Positions 1 to 5,075 of a stretch of 5,075 nucleotides of DNA are shown in pieces. The position numbers and the translations under genes were made by a program. The stretch's first letter is position 1. The number at the start of each line of letters is the position of its first letter. Where the stretch lies: assembly GCA_015489145.1 (NCBI GenBank), contig WGAH01000917.1, positions 1-5,075 on the forward strand. Direction: 5' to 3'. This stretch comes from Deltaproteobacteria bacterium. GTDB taxonomy: Bacteria; Myxococcota_A; UBA796; UBA2385. The notes under the pieces were generated by a model. The model saw only the letters and a list, made by a program, of their open reading frames with translations. It made no database searches and was not told where the DNA came from.

Positions 1-1182
1 GGTCAGCGGGGCCTCGGCGTCGAGGGCGGCGTATTCGGCGCGGCCGGCCACCGGGGCGAGGCGGCGGCGGGCGGCGGCGAGGAGGGCGCGGCGGCCGGGA
101 TCGTCGGCGGGGGCGTCGAGCAGGCGCAGGCGCCGGGCGAGGATGCCGGCGGGATCGGCGCGCTCGGCCAGGCGCTCCACCGGGACCGGGGGCTCGGCGC
201 GGTTGTCGACGGCGGCGACGAACCAGCGGGCGCCGCCGGGGACGGGCAGGTCGGCGGCCTCGTCGCGGAGGAGCGCCGCGGCGGCGTCGGCGTGGGGGCT
301 CGCCCCGGAGAGGGCGAGGTGCAGGGCGACCGCCTCGGGGCTGGCGCCGGCCCCGGCCAGCTCGGCGGCCCGCGCCCGCGCCGCGTCCAGGAGGCGGTCG
401 CGCGCCTCGTCGGGGGCGGCGAGGCCGGTGAGGTCGAGGGCGAGGCGCTCCCGCCGAAGCGGCGCGAGGGGCAGGTGGGCGACCCTCGCCACCCGGCCGC
501 CGGCGAGCTCCAGCAGCCAGGGACCGCGGGGGCCGAGGTCGGCGCGGTCGAGGGCGGTGACGGCGCCGAGGTAGCCGAGGGGTTCCGGGGCGTGGAGGGC
601 GTCGGGTACGTGGATGTGCCCGAGCAGCCAGCCGTCGGCCCCGGCCGCCTCGAGGGAGGCGCGGGCGGTGGGGGCGTAGCCGCCGGCGCGGGCGTCGAGG
701 TCGCAGTGCAGCAGGCCCAGGTGGAGGCCGCCGTCGCGCTCGATGCGGAAGCCCCGGGCCGGGTCGGAGGGGAAGTGCCGGTCGGGGAAGGACCAGCCCC
801 AGACGCTCAGGCGCTCGCCGTCGGCTTCGAGGACGGCGCGCTCCCAGCGCCCGCCCCGGCCGAGCAGCCGCACGCCCTCGACGCGCTCGGCGAGGCGGGG
901 CAGCACGCGCCCGTCGTGGTTGCCCGCCACGGCGATCACGTCGATGCCGCCGGCCCGAAGGCGCCGCGCCCCGTCCTCGAGGGCGCGGAATCCCTCGTAG
1001 AAGTCGTCGTCGTGGTCCACGACGTCGCCGGCGAGCAGCACGGCGCGCACCCCGAGGGCCAGGGCCCGCTCCACCGCGCGGGCCCACGCCGCCGCCGGCC
1101 CGCAGTCCGCCGGGTCGAGCCCCGCGGGCAGCCGCGTCGGCCTCCGCCCCAGGTGCAGGTCGCCCACCGCCAGGATTCGCAC
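1..1182 (-). CDS. SbcD/YhaO-type metallophosphoesterase (probable DNA repair nuclease subunit), C-terminus cut by window edge
   Basis: This is a calcineurin-like metallophosphoesterase of the SbcD/Mre11/YhaO branch. Family members are Mn-dependent DNA exo/endonucleases that usually act in the cytoplasm with an SMC-like ATPase. All five metal-site motifs are visible in order: D-L-H (D8, H10) followed by LGRRP, GDVVDH (D53), GNHD (N88, H89), LLHCD (H159) and GHIH (H189, H191). After them comes a YLGAVTALD...GPRG segment (about 204-220) that matches the family's usual YPGSP...G.kG block. The roughly 170 residues that follow are Ala/Arg-rich and fit the capping and C-terminal region. 394 codons are visible without a stop; the end lies beyond position 1. 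I chose the GTG at 1182 because a GGGAGG stands just upstream and it puts the typical V-R-I-L strand at the N-terminus. An in-frame ATG at 1203 has no ribosome binding site. A partner ATPase would be expected beyond the left edge. The fold is near certain; the exact substrate is inferred. Confidence 0.9.
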   Translation of the reverse strand, partial: MRILAVGDLHLGRRPTRLPAGLDPADCGPAAAWARAVERALALGVRAVLLAGDVVDHDDDFYEGFRALEDGARRLRAGGIDVIAVAGNHDGRVLPRLAERVEGVRLLGRGGRWERAVLEADGERLSVWGWSFPDRHFPSDPARGFRIERDGGLHLGLLHCDLDARAGGYAPTARASLEAAGADGWLLGHIHVPDALHAPEPLGYLGAVTALDRADLGPRGPWLLELAGGRVARVAHLPLAPLRRERLALDLTGLAAPDEARDRLLDAARARAAELAGAGASPEAVALHLALSGASPHADAAAALLRDEAADLPVPGGARWFVAAVDNRAEPPVPVERLAERADPAGILARRLRLLDAPADDPGRRALLAAARRRLAPVAGRAEYAALDAEAPLT

Positions 1183-1186
1183 GCGA

Positions 1187-1192
1187 CCTCCC
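1187..1192 (-). promoter_or_regulatory. Ribosome binding site of the metallophosphoesterase
   Basis: The minus strand reads GGGAGG, four bases before the GTG at 1182. The spacing is short but usable, and it favours this GTG over the ATG at 1203, which has only GC-rich sequence upstream. Confidence 0.55.
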
Positions 1193-1276
1193 GCCGGGAG
1201 CATAGCCCGCGCGGCGCGGCGTCCCGGCGGCCGAACCCGACGCCCCGACCCGCCGGCGGGGCGCGTTCCGAATCGT

Positions 1277-1287
1277 GACGAGTCGTC
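1277..1287. promoter_or_regulatory. Perfect 5-bp dyad, possible operator
   Basis: GACGA and TCGTC flank a single central base, about 95 bases upstream of the metallophosphoesterase start, in a locally less GC-rich spot. The position suits a regulator site, but an 11-base dyad is easily produced by chance and no second copy was noticed. Confidence 0.2.
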
Positions 1288-1296
1288 CCGAAAGGC

Positions 1297-1318
1297 CGGC
1301 GCAAGCAAGCAAGCGCCG
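1297..1318. repeat. Inverted repeat with an AAGC tandem repeat in its loop
   Basis: CGGCGC (1297-1302) and GCGCCG (1313-1318) are perfect complements. Three consecutive AAGC units start in the loop at 1303 and end at 1314, inside the right arm. On the minus strand this reads as TTGC-type repeats. It lies at the left limit of the coding-like composition of the plus-strand remnant, so it may mark the junction where that gene was truncated. Confidence 0.4.
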
Positions 1319-1321
1319 AGG

Positions 1322-1565
1322 ACCGTCGACGTCGAACCCGCGCGGGTGCTGGTGGCGGCGGCGCTGGCGCTGACGGGGGCTGACCGGATGGCGCGGGGCG
1401 ACCCGCTGCTGGGCGGCCTCCTGCGACCCGGCGGAGCACGGCTCGCCGAGCTGGCCCTCCGACACCGGCGAGGTGGCCGAGGTCTACGGCGACCCGGTGG
1501 CCCGGGACGGGGGGCTGTGGCCGCTGGCCTCGGCCGACGACCATGGCTTGGCTGCGGAGGCGTAG
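1322..1565 (+). pseudogene. Remnant of an unidentified gene, 5'-truncated and frameshifted
   Basis: Two adjacent plus-strand frames show protein-like composition. From about 1322 to 1420 one frame has G or C at nearly every third position, with a mixed second position; it includes the segments VLVAAALALTGADRM and ARGDPLLGGLL. From about 1416 to 1562 the neighbouring frame takes over with the same signature. That part is acidic, with segments SCDPAEHGSPSW, TGEVAEVYGDPVARDGG and LWPLASADDHG, and ends at TAG 1563-1565. The switch needs one extra base (or two missing) near 1410-1425. No start codon has a ribosome binding site: the GTG at 1346 has none. The balanced Asp/Glu/Tyr/Trp content differs from the Arg/Ala/Pro-rich shadow frames elsewhere in the window. 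I do not recognise the family. It runs opposite to all its neighbours. It could be a decayed gene, a real gene with a sequencing error, or chance composition. Confidence 0.4.
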
Positions 1566-1585
1566 ACGCGGCATCCTGCCGCGTC
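1565..1585. repeat. Perfect 9-bp stem-loop overlapping the remnant's stop codon
   Basis: GACGCGGCA (1565-1573) and TGCCGCGTC (1577-1585) are exact complements around a TCC loop. The first base of the stem is the last base of the TAG stop at 1563-1565. It could end transcription of the plus-strand remnant, but no T-tract follows on either strand, so a classical intrinsic terminator is not supported. Confidence 0.6.
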
Positions 1586-1610
1586 AGCGAAGCGGTAGAG
1601 CGGAAACCGA

Positions 1611-1649
1611 CGGCTTTCGAGAATCGGCGATTCGGTCGTCTGGAAGCCG
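1611..1649. repeat. Nested stem-loop, REP-like in shape
   Basis: The outer arms CGGCTTTC (1611-1618) and GGAAGCCG (1642-1649) pair over 8 positions, seven Watson-Crick and one G-T. Inside, GAATC (1621-1625) and GATTC (1629-1633) form a second perfect 5-bp stem around GGC. The G-T pair is only tolerated in plus-strand RNA; on the minus strand it becomes a mismatch. The function is unknown. Confidence 0.45.
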
Positions 1650-1669
1650 CGGAACACAGCTTTGCCCAT

Positions 1670-1685
1670 GCCGGCCGAGGCCGGC
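1670..1685. repeat. Perfect 7-bp GC inverted repeat
   Basis: GCCGGCC (1670-1676) and GGCCGGC (1679-1685) are complementary around GA; a 6-bp stem with a 4-base loop is more realistic. It lies about 100 bases past the aminotransferase stop in its direction of transcription. No T-tract follows. Confidence 0.4.
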
Positions 1686-1704
1686 GGTCGGGGCGGCGTG
1701 CCGG

Positions 1705-1719
1705 CGGAGGTCCCCTCCG
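1705..1719 (-). terminator. Stem-loop downstream of the aminotransferase, weak terminator candidate
   Basis: CGGAGG (1705-1710) and CCTCCG (1714-1719) form a perfect 6-bp stem with a 3-base loop. It begins 66 bases past the aminotransferase stop on the minus strand. It has no following U-run, so it may act only as a transcript-end stabiliser or not at all. Flanking GGCGG and CCGCC (1703-1707, 1723-1727) allow an alternative pairing. Confidence 0.25.
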
Positions 1720-1785
1720 TGACCGCCGATCCCGCGCGGTTCCTCGGAGTCCGCCCCGCCGCGAGCCCGTTCCTCCGCGCCTCCC

Positions 1786-3177
1786 CTACCGCCGCGGCAG
1801 CTCGCACACCGCCCGCACCGCGTCGCAGAAGGCGTCCACCGCGAGGCGCATGTCCTCGCGGCGGCCCTCGCCGATGCGCTCGCTGTAGCTGAAGCTCAGC
1901 CGGAGCTGGTCGAGGCCCACGTCGGGGTTTCGCTCGCGGGCGTCGGCGGTGTAGAAGCCGAACATCGGCACGGTGACCACGCCGAACTCGCGCACGAGGC
2001 GGGCGACGAAGTCGGCGTCGGTGCGGATTCGGCCGTCGCGGAAGGTGAACACGCTGAAGAAGCCGGCGCCGGGGCGGGTCCAGTGGAAGCGGTCGCCGAA
2101 CTCGCCGAGGCCGCGCTCGAGGCCGTCGAGGAGGATCGCCCGGTTCTCGCCGTACACCCGCGTCTTGCGCTCGGCCACCGGCCACAGCGTCTCGCGCCGC
2201 CGGTGGTCCTCGTCGTAGAGGTAGGCCTCGAAACCCCGCAGGGCGGCGGGGTTCTGGAACAGGATGTCGGCGGCGGCCTCGGTGATCAGCAGGTCGCGCA
2301 GCGCCGCCTCGGCTCCGCCGCCGACCTTCAGCCGCGCCTCGGTGTAGGCGAAGGCCACGCGCGGGCCGGGCAGGCCGATCTTGGAGGCGGTGAACAGGTG
2401 GACGACGTGCTCGGCGTCCAGGGCGACGAGGGGGGCCGGGCGCTTCTCGGGAGGCTCGTAGGAGATGTAGGTGTAGGGCGCGTCCTCGACGATGAGCAGC
2501 CCCTCGTCCCGGGCGACCTCCACGATCGCCTCGCGCCGCTCCTGCGAGAAGCTGATGCCCGCCGGGTTGTGGCCGTCGGGAACGGTGTAGTAGAAGGCGA
2601 CCTGCAGGCCGTCGGCCCGGGCCCGGCGCACCTGGGCGCGCAGGTGCTCGGGATCGGGGCCCGCCTCGTCGAGCTCGACGCTGTAGAAGCGCGCCTTGTC
2701 GTACAGCCCGGCCCGGGACACGAAGCCGGTGTAGGTCGGCGCGTCGACGATGTAGGCCACCGGCTCGCCGGCCCGCTCGAAGATCGAGCACATCAGCGCG
2801 ATGCCGCCGGTGGAACCGACGGTTGGCACGAGGTTGTCGGGCTTCATCGCCAGGCCGAAGTCGGCGCCGTAGACCCGGGCGAAGGCCTCGCGGGTCTCGG
2901 CCGGCCCCAGGGTGTCGGTGTAGCCGAAGATCGACAGCATCAGCTCGCGCATGGTGCGGTCGGGGTCGGTGCCCCGCGAGGCGAGCCACTTGAGGTGCTC
3001 CTCCCGCCGCCGGGTGTAGGTGCGCGGGTCGCTGACCTCGGGGTGGGGGTAGCCGGCGCCGAGGTGGTGCAGGCGCAGGCCCTTGGACTCGGCGATGGCC
3101 CGCAGCTCGGGCAGCGCGGCGGCCATCTGCCGCGTCACGCTCACGGGCTGGAGGTGGATGGCGGGGGCCTCGATCAT
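1786..3177 (-). CDS. PLP-dependent aminotransferase, class I/II (MocR / 2-aminoadipate-like group)
   Basis: This is a cytoplasmic fold-type I aminotransferase that moves an amino group between an amino acid and a 2-oxo acid through pyridoxal phosphate. The catalytic lysine is K266 in TASKIGLPGPRVAF, with the phosphate-binding R273 in the same motif. N204 in GHNPAG and D232/Y235 in EDAPY hold the cofactor ring. R426 in LRLSFS is the usual substrate carboxylate arginine. GYTDTLG (85-91), GSTGG (121-125) and APTYTGF (146-152) are further family landmarks. At 463 residues it is somewhat longer than the typical 400; about 40 residues of extra N-terminal sequence precede the first landmark. No DNA-binding GntR domain is present, so it is a free enzyme rather than a MocR regulator. 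The ATG at 3177 is supported by AAGGAG six bases upstream. The gene lies 78 bases after the upstream minus-strand gene and could be co-transcribed with it. The substrate (aromatic, aminoadipate, or branched-chain) cannot be decided here. Confidence 0.92.
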   Translation of the reverse strand: MIEAPAIHLQPVSVTRQMAAALPELRAIAESKGLRLHHLGAGYPHPEVSDPRTYTRRREEHLKWLASRGTDPDRTMRELMLSIFGYTDTLGPAETREAFARVYGADFGLAMKPDNLVPTVGSTGGIALMCSIFERAGEPVAYIVDAPTYTGFVSRAGLYDKARFYSVELDEAGPDPEHLRAQVRRARADGLQVAFYYTVPDGHNPAGISFSQERREAIVEVARDEGLLIVEDAPYTYISYEPPEKRPAPLVALDAEHVVHLFTASKIGLPGPRVAFAYTEARLKVGGGAEAALRDLLITEAAADILFQNPAALRGFEAYLYDEDHRRRETLWPVAERKTRVYGENRAILLDGLERGLGEFGDRFHWTRPGAGFFSVFTFRDGRIRTDADFVARLVREFGVVTVPMFGFYTADARERNPDVGLDQLRLSFSYSERIGEGRREDMRLAVDAFCDAVRAVCELPRR

Positions 3178-3183
3178 CGTGCT

Positions 3184-3189
3184 CTCCTT
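3184..3189 (-). promoter_or_regulatory. Strong ribosome binding site of the aminotransferase
   Basis: The minus strand reads AAGGAG, six bases before the ATG at 3177. It is the best Shine-Dalgarno match I noticed in the window and it fixes the start codon. Confidence 0.8.
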
Positions 3190-3205
3190 CGCGCCGCGGG
3201 GCGCG
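3190..3205. repeat. GC-only hairpin directly upstream of the aminotransferase ribosome binding site
   Basis: CGCGCC (3190-3195) and GGCGCG (3200-3205) form a perfect 6-bp stem with a 4-base loop. Its base touches the AAGGAG at 3184-3189 without covering it. In the minus-strand mRNA it stands immediately 5' of the ribosome binding site. It could end an upstream transcript, protect a processed 5' end or influence loading; no U-run follows. Confidence 0.4.
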
Positions 3206-3250
3206 TCCCGACGCCTCCAACGTAGCCGGTCCGCGCGAATCCGCCCCGGG

Positions 3251-3264
3251 GGGGATCAGTCCCC
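3251..3264. repeat. 5-bp hairpin holding the stop codon of the large unknown gene
   Basis: GGGGA (3251-3255) and TCCCC (3260-3264) are complementary. The 4-base loop contains the TGA stop of the minus-strand gene (3256-3258). A run of seven G on the plus strand (3248-3254) overlaps it and can also pair with CCCC at 3244-3247. It is weak as a terminator because it lacks a T-tract. Confidence 0.25.
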
Positions 3265-5075
3265 GGCGGGTTCGCTGGCGGAACTCCCGTCGTCCGCCTC
3301 GCCGGGCTCGGGCGCGGGCGGCCCGAAGCCGCCGAGCATCGGGAAGAAGGCCGGCGCGTCCCGCTGGAATTCCTCGGCATCCCGGAAGTAGTGGTCCTCC
3401 TGGATGAGCTGCGGAGGCTGGTCCTCGTGCCAGCCGATCGTCTGGCTGTGGCGGACGATCCAGGCGGCGCCGGTGGCGATGTAGCGGGTGCGGTTCTCGT
3501 AGATCGAGCCGTCGGGCATCGCCCGGAGCTGTCGCACCAGCAGGAAGCGGTGCGGTTCGCGCAGCACGACGAGGTGCGCGGTCTGGTCGTTGTTGTGGGC
3601 GTAGCGCCCCCGGCGGCCGAGGTCGAGGCCGGCCTTGGTGGTGTCGACGAACTCGCCGGCTCCGGCCTCCTTCCAGGCGGCGATGAGGCGGGCCTGGGCG
3701 TAGGCGATGGGCAGGGGCAGCCAGCGCGGGGGCTCGACGAGGCCGGTGCGCGCCGCCAGGTCGGCCGACCACGGCGGGCCGACGAGGTGGCGGAAGTAGT
3801 GCAGGCCGCCGATGTAGACGCTGGCGAGGTGGTAGGACTGCCGCAGGCGCACCGCCGCGAGGATGGCGCGGGTGGTGGACAGCAGCAGCGAGCGGTCGTG
3901 GCCGAGCACCGGGATCGGCGCCCAGGACGAGTGGATCTGCACGCGCCAGGCCTGGAAGGGGTCGCCGGAGACCTGCACCGGCACCGCCCGCGGCCGCCGC
4001 TGGCGGTCCATGTAGCGGATGTCGATCTCCTCGCCCTCCTTGATCGCGACCTGGTGCTCGGGCAGGAGCGCCGCGAACTTGCCGCCGCCCGCCAGGCCGC
4101 CGACGCCGAGGCCGAGCATGTGCAGGGTGCGGGCGAGGATGCCCTTGGCCACCGCCTCGACGAAGGCGCCGATGCCCCGCAGGCTGATCTGCGTGTGCCC
4201 GCTCGCGTCGCGCGTGACGATGGGCACCACCAGGCACAGCGAGGACTGGCCGGCGAAGCTCGTCGGGTTGGTGGTGGGCACCGTGCCGACGCCGGCGATG
4301 AACACGCGGTTGGTGTAGAGGCCCTCGGCGAGCTGGCTCTCGGTGAAGCTCTTGCGGCGGCCGTCCTCGGTGCGGGACTCGACCCGCACGATGGTCGATC
4401 CGAAGATGCCCTCGCGCACGATCACCCGGGGGATGCGGGCGAGGTAGCCGAGCATCCCGCGCGTCTTCTCGACGAGGTCGCGCACGAAGAAGCGGCCGGC
4501 GGCGGGCCCGCCGGCGGCGTGGCTGCTGATGCGCCGCCACCGCCCGTCGAAGGCGACGAGGCTGATGCGCTCGGGCACGACCACGCCGGTGCGCGTGAAG
4601 TAGTCGACGAAGCGATCGATGGTGCGCCGCTCCAGCCACCGGCGCAGGCCGTCGAGCCAGGGCACCCGCACCAGCACCTTGGCGAGCTGGGCGTAGCCCC
4701 AGCCGGGGGTGCCGGCGAAGACGGCGTTGTCGGCCGCCGTGCCCGCCGGGTAGATCGCGATGGATCGAATGAACGGGTAGAGCCCGCGAAACATCGCGTC
4801 CCCGCCGGCGCGGGTGAGGCCCTCGAGGTCGAAACCGGCGGGGCGCACCTCGACCCGGTGGGGCAGCAGGCAGCCGAGCACCGCCAGGCGCAGCAGGGGG
4901 TCGGAGGGCGGCAGCTCGGCGAGGCGGGCGATGCGCTGCGGCGAGCGCCCCTTGCGAATCGCCGACTCGATGCGCTCGCGCAGCACCCAGAAGCGGTGGA
5001 CCGTCGGCTCGTCGGGCTCGAGACCGGCGCCGTCGGGGAGCGGCTCGAGAAAGGCCCGGCGGAGCGCCGCGGGGA
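3256..5075 (-). CDS. Large protein of unknown function, N-terminus beyond the window
   Basis: I do not recognise this protein. The frame is open from the right edge to TGA 3258-3256, giving 605 visible codons plus the stop. A GTG at 4986 could be a start, but the 29 codons before it read as normal protein (for example EPDEPTVHRFW) and no ribosome binding site precedes it, so the true start is probably outside. Counting from that GTG, there is an Arg/Leu-rich helical-looking N-terminus. Then comes a middle region with EGIFGSTIVRVESR (192-205), NRVFIAGVGTVPTTNP (226-241) and QSSLCLVVPIV (247-257). A Gly-rich stretch LGLGVGGLAGGG lies at 291-302, and a His/Trp/Tyr-rich region follows (about 350-405). 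The tail is acidic and low-complexity (about 559-576). There is no clear transmembrane helix and no classical nucleotide-binding or catalytic motif. It may share a transcript with the aminotransferase 78 bases downstream. The coding call is secure from third-position GC bias; the function is open. Confidence 0.85.
   Translation of the reverse strand, partial: PAALRRAFLEPLPDGAGLEPDEPTVHRFWVLRERIESAIRKGRSPQRIARLAELPPSDPLLRLAVLGCLLPHRVEVRPAGFDLEGLTRAGGDAMFRGLYPFIRSIAIYPAGTAADNAVFAGTPGWGYAQLAKVLVRVPWLDGLRRWLERRTIDRFVDYFTRTGVVVPERISLVAFDGRWRRISSHAAGGPAAGRFFVRDLVEKTRGMLGYLARIPRVIVREGIFGSTIVRVESRTEDGRRKSFTESQLAEGLYTNRVFIAGVGTVPTTNPTSFAGQSSLCLVVPIVTRDASGHTQISLRGIGAFVEAVAKGILARTLHMLGLGVGGLAGGGKFAALLPEHQVAIKEGEEIDIRYMDRQRRPRAVPVQVSGDPFQAWRVQIHSSWAPIPVLGHDRSLLLSTTRAILAAVRLRQSYHLASVYIGGLHYFRHLVGPPWSADLAARTGLVEPPRWLPLPIAYAQARLIAAWKEAGAGEFVDTTKAGLDLGRRGRYAHNNDQTAHLVVLREPHRFLLVRQLRAMPDGSIYENRTRYIATGAAWIVRHSQTIGWHEDQPPQLIQEDHYFRDAEEFQRDAPAFFPMLGGFGPPAPEPGEADDGSSASEPAGD

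Larger units (their letters stand above)
1204..1321. other. Upstream region of the metallophosphoesterase, two short dyads
   Basis: This non-coding stretch lies before the metallophosphoesterase and should hold its promoter, but no convincing -35/-10 pair is visible on the minus strand. It contains two dyads: GACGA-G-TCGTC (1277-1287), and a 6-bp stem CGGCGC/GCGCCG (1297-1302 with 1313-1318) whose 10-base loop lies within an AAGC tandem repeat. Either could be an operator or only a chance GC-rich hairpin. Confidence 0.3.
1566..1785. other. Lower-GC, hairpin-rich intergenic region with no gene
   Basis: This stretch lies between the plus-strand remnant and the aminotransferase stop. Bases 1586-1667 are about 61% G+C by hand count, clearly below the surrounding genes. 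Several inverted repeats follow one another here. A minus-strand frame beginning at an ATG at 1669 stays open, but it has no ribosome binding site and runs on through the neighbouring shadow frame, so I do not call a gene. The composition and structure would suit a dispersed intergenic repeat or a transcript 3' region. Confidence 0.5.

Noticed and set aside
1201..1203. ATG as an alternative start for the metallophosphoesterase
   Set aside because: It is in frame but has no Shine-Dalgarno sequence and adds residues unlike the family N-terminus; the GTG at 1182 has GGGAGG.
292..1278. A 328-codon plus-strand frame opposite the metallophosphoesterase
   Set aside because: It is Gly/Ala/Glu/Val-rich without motifs and is the antisense shadow of a gene with all catalytic motifs intact.
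1560..1669. A possible small minus-strand gene starting at an ATG at 1669
   Set aside because: It has no ribosome binding site, third-position GC is only moderate, and the frame runs into sequence that looks like shadow. The region is better explained as structured intergenic DNA.
1346..1888. A 180-codon plus-strand frame taken as one intact gene
   Set aside because: Only its first part looks coding. After about 1420 it becomes Arg/Gly-rich while the neighbouring frame looks coding, and it overlaps the 3' end of the aminotransferase. I describe the first part as a frameshifted remnant instead.
2083..3225. A 380-codon plus-strand frame opposite the aminotransferase
   Set aside because: It is a Gly/Val/Asp-rich antisense shadow; the minus strand there encodes a complete aminotransferase.
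3206..3255. A minus-strand promoter between the unknown gene and the aminotransferase (TACGTT-like -10)
   Set aside because: There is a single weak hexamer with no recognisable -35 at the right distance.
1484..4639. A 1051-codon stop-free minus-strand frame covering two genes and the spacer
   Set aside because: It is Arg/Pro/Ala-rich low-complexity protein in a different frame from the aminotransferase and the large unknown gene, both of which show clear protein-like sequence. Such frames arise from high GC alone.
1..5075. CRISPR arrays, tRNA or rRNA genes, insertion sequences, integrase sites
   Set aside because: I saw no regularly spaced repeats, no tRNA-like cloverleaf, no rRNA-like sequence and no transposase motifs on either strand.

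Overview
The window is extremely G+C rich (above 70% in the stretches I counted by hand). Its coding frames have G or C at nearly every third codon position, which leaves very long stop-free shadow frames on both strands. This suits a high-GC bacterium, for example from Myxococcota, Planctomycetota, Gemmatimonadota or Actinomycetota. Nothing in the sequence lets me choose among them: there is no rRNA, no tRNA and no lineage marker. It looks like ordinary chromosome with one decayed intergenic patch. I see no integrase, transposase, CRISPR array or defence cassette.

Layout from the right, in the direction of transcription, since all three large genes are on the minus strand. (1) Positions 5075-3256 hold most of a protein of more than 605 residues that I do not recognise; its start lies beyond the right edge. 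(2) After 78 bases, positions 3177-1786 hold a complete 463-residue fold-type I PLP-dependent aminotransferase of the class I/II (MocR/2-aminoadipate-like) group. It has a strong ribosome binding site and all expected cofactor residues. (3) Positions 1785-1183 form a roughly 600-base gap with no intact gene. The gap contains a fragment with coding-like composition on the plus strand that needs a frameshift to be read through (about 1322-1565). Next to it is a lower-GC patch carrying a series of perfect or near-perfect inverted repeats (1565-1719). (4) Positions 1182-1 hold the first 394 residues of an SbcD/YhaO-type calcineurin-like metallophosphoesterase, which runs off the left edge.

The unknown gene and the aminotransferase could be co-transcribed. 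The metallophosphoesterase is separated from them and probably has its own promoter. In relatives this enzyme often sits directly upstream of a long SbcC/YhaN-like ATPase, which here would lie outside the window. The three genes share no obvious pathway. The points most worth a second look are the frameshifted plus-strand remnant, the hairpin-rich patch beside it, and the unrecognised large protein. I did not find a convincing new multi-gene system.
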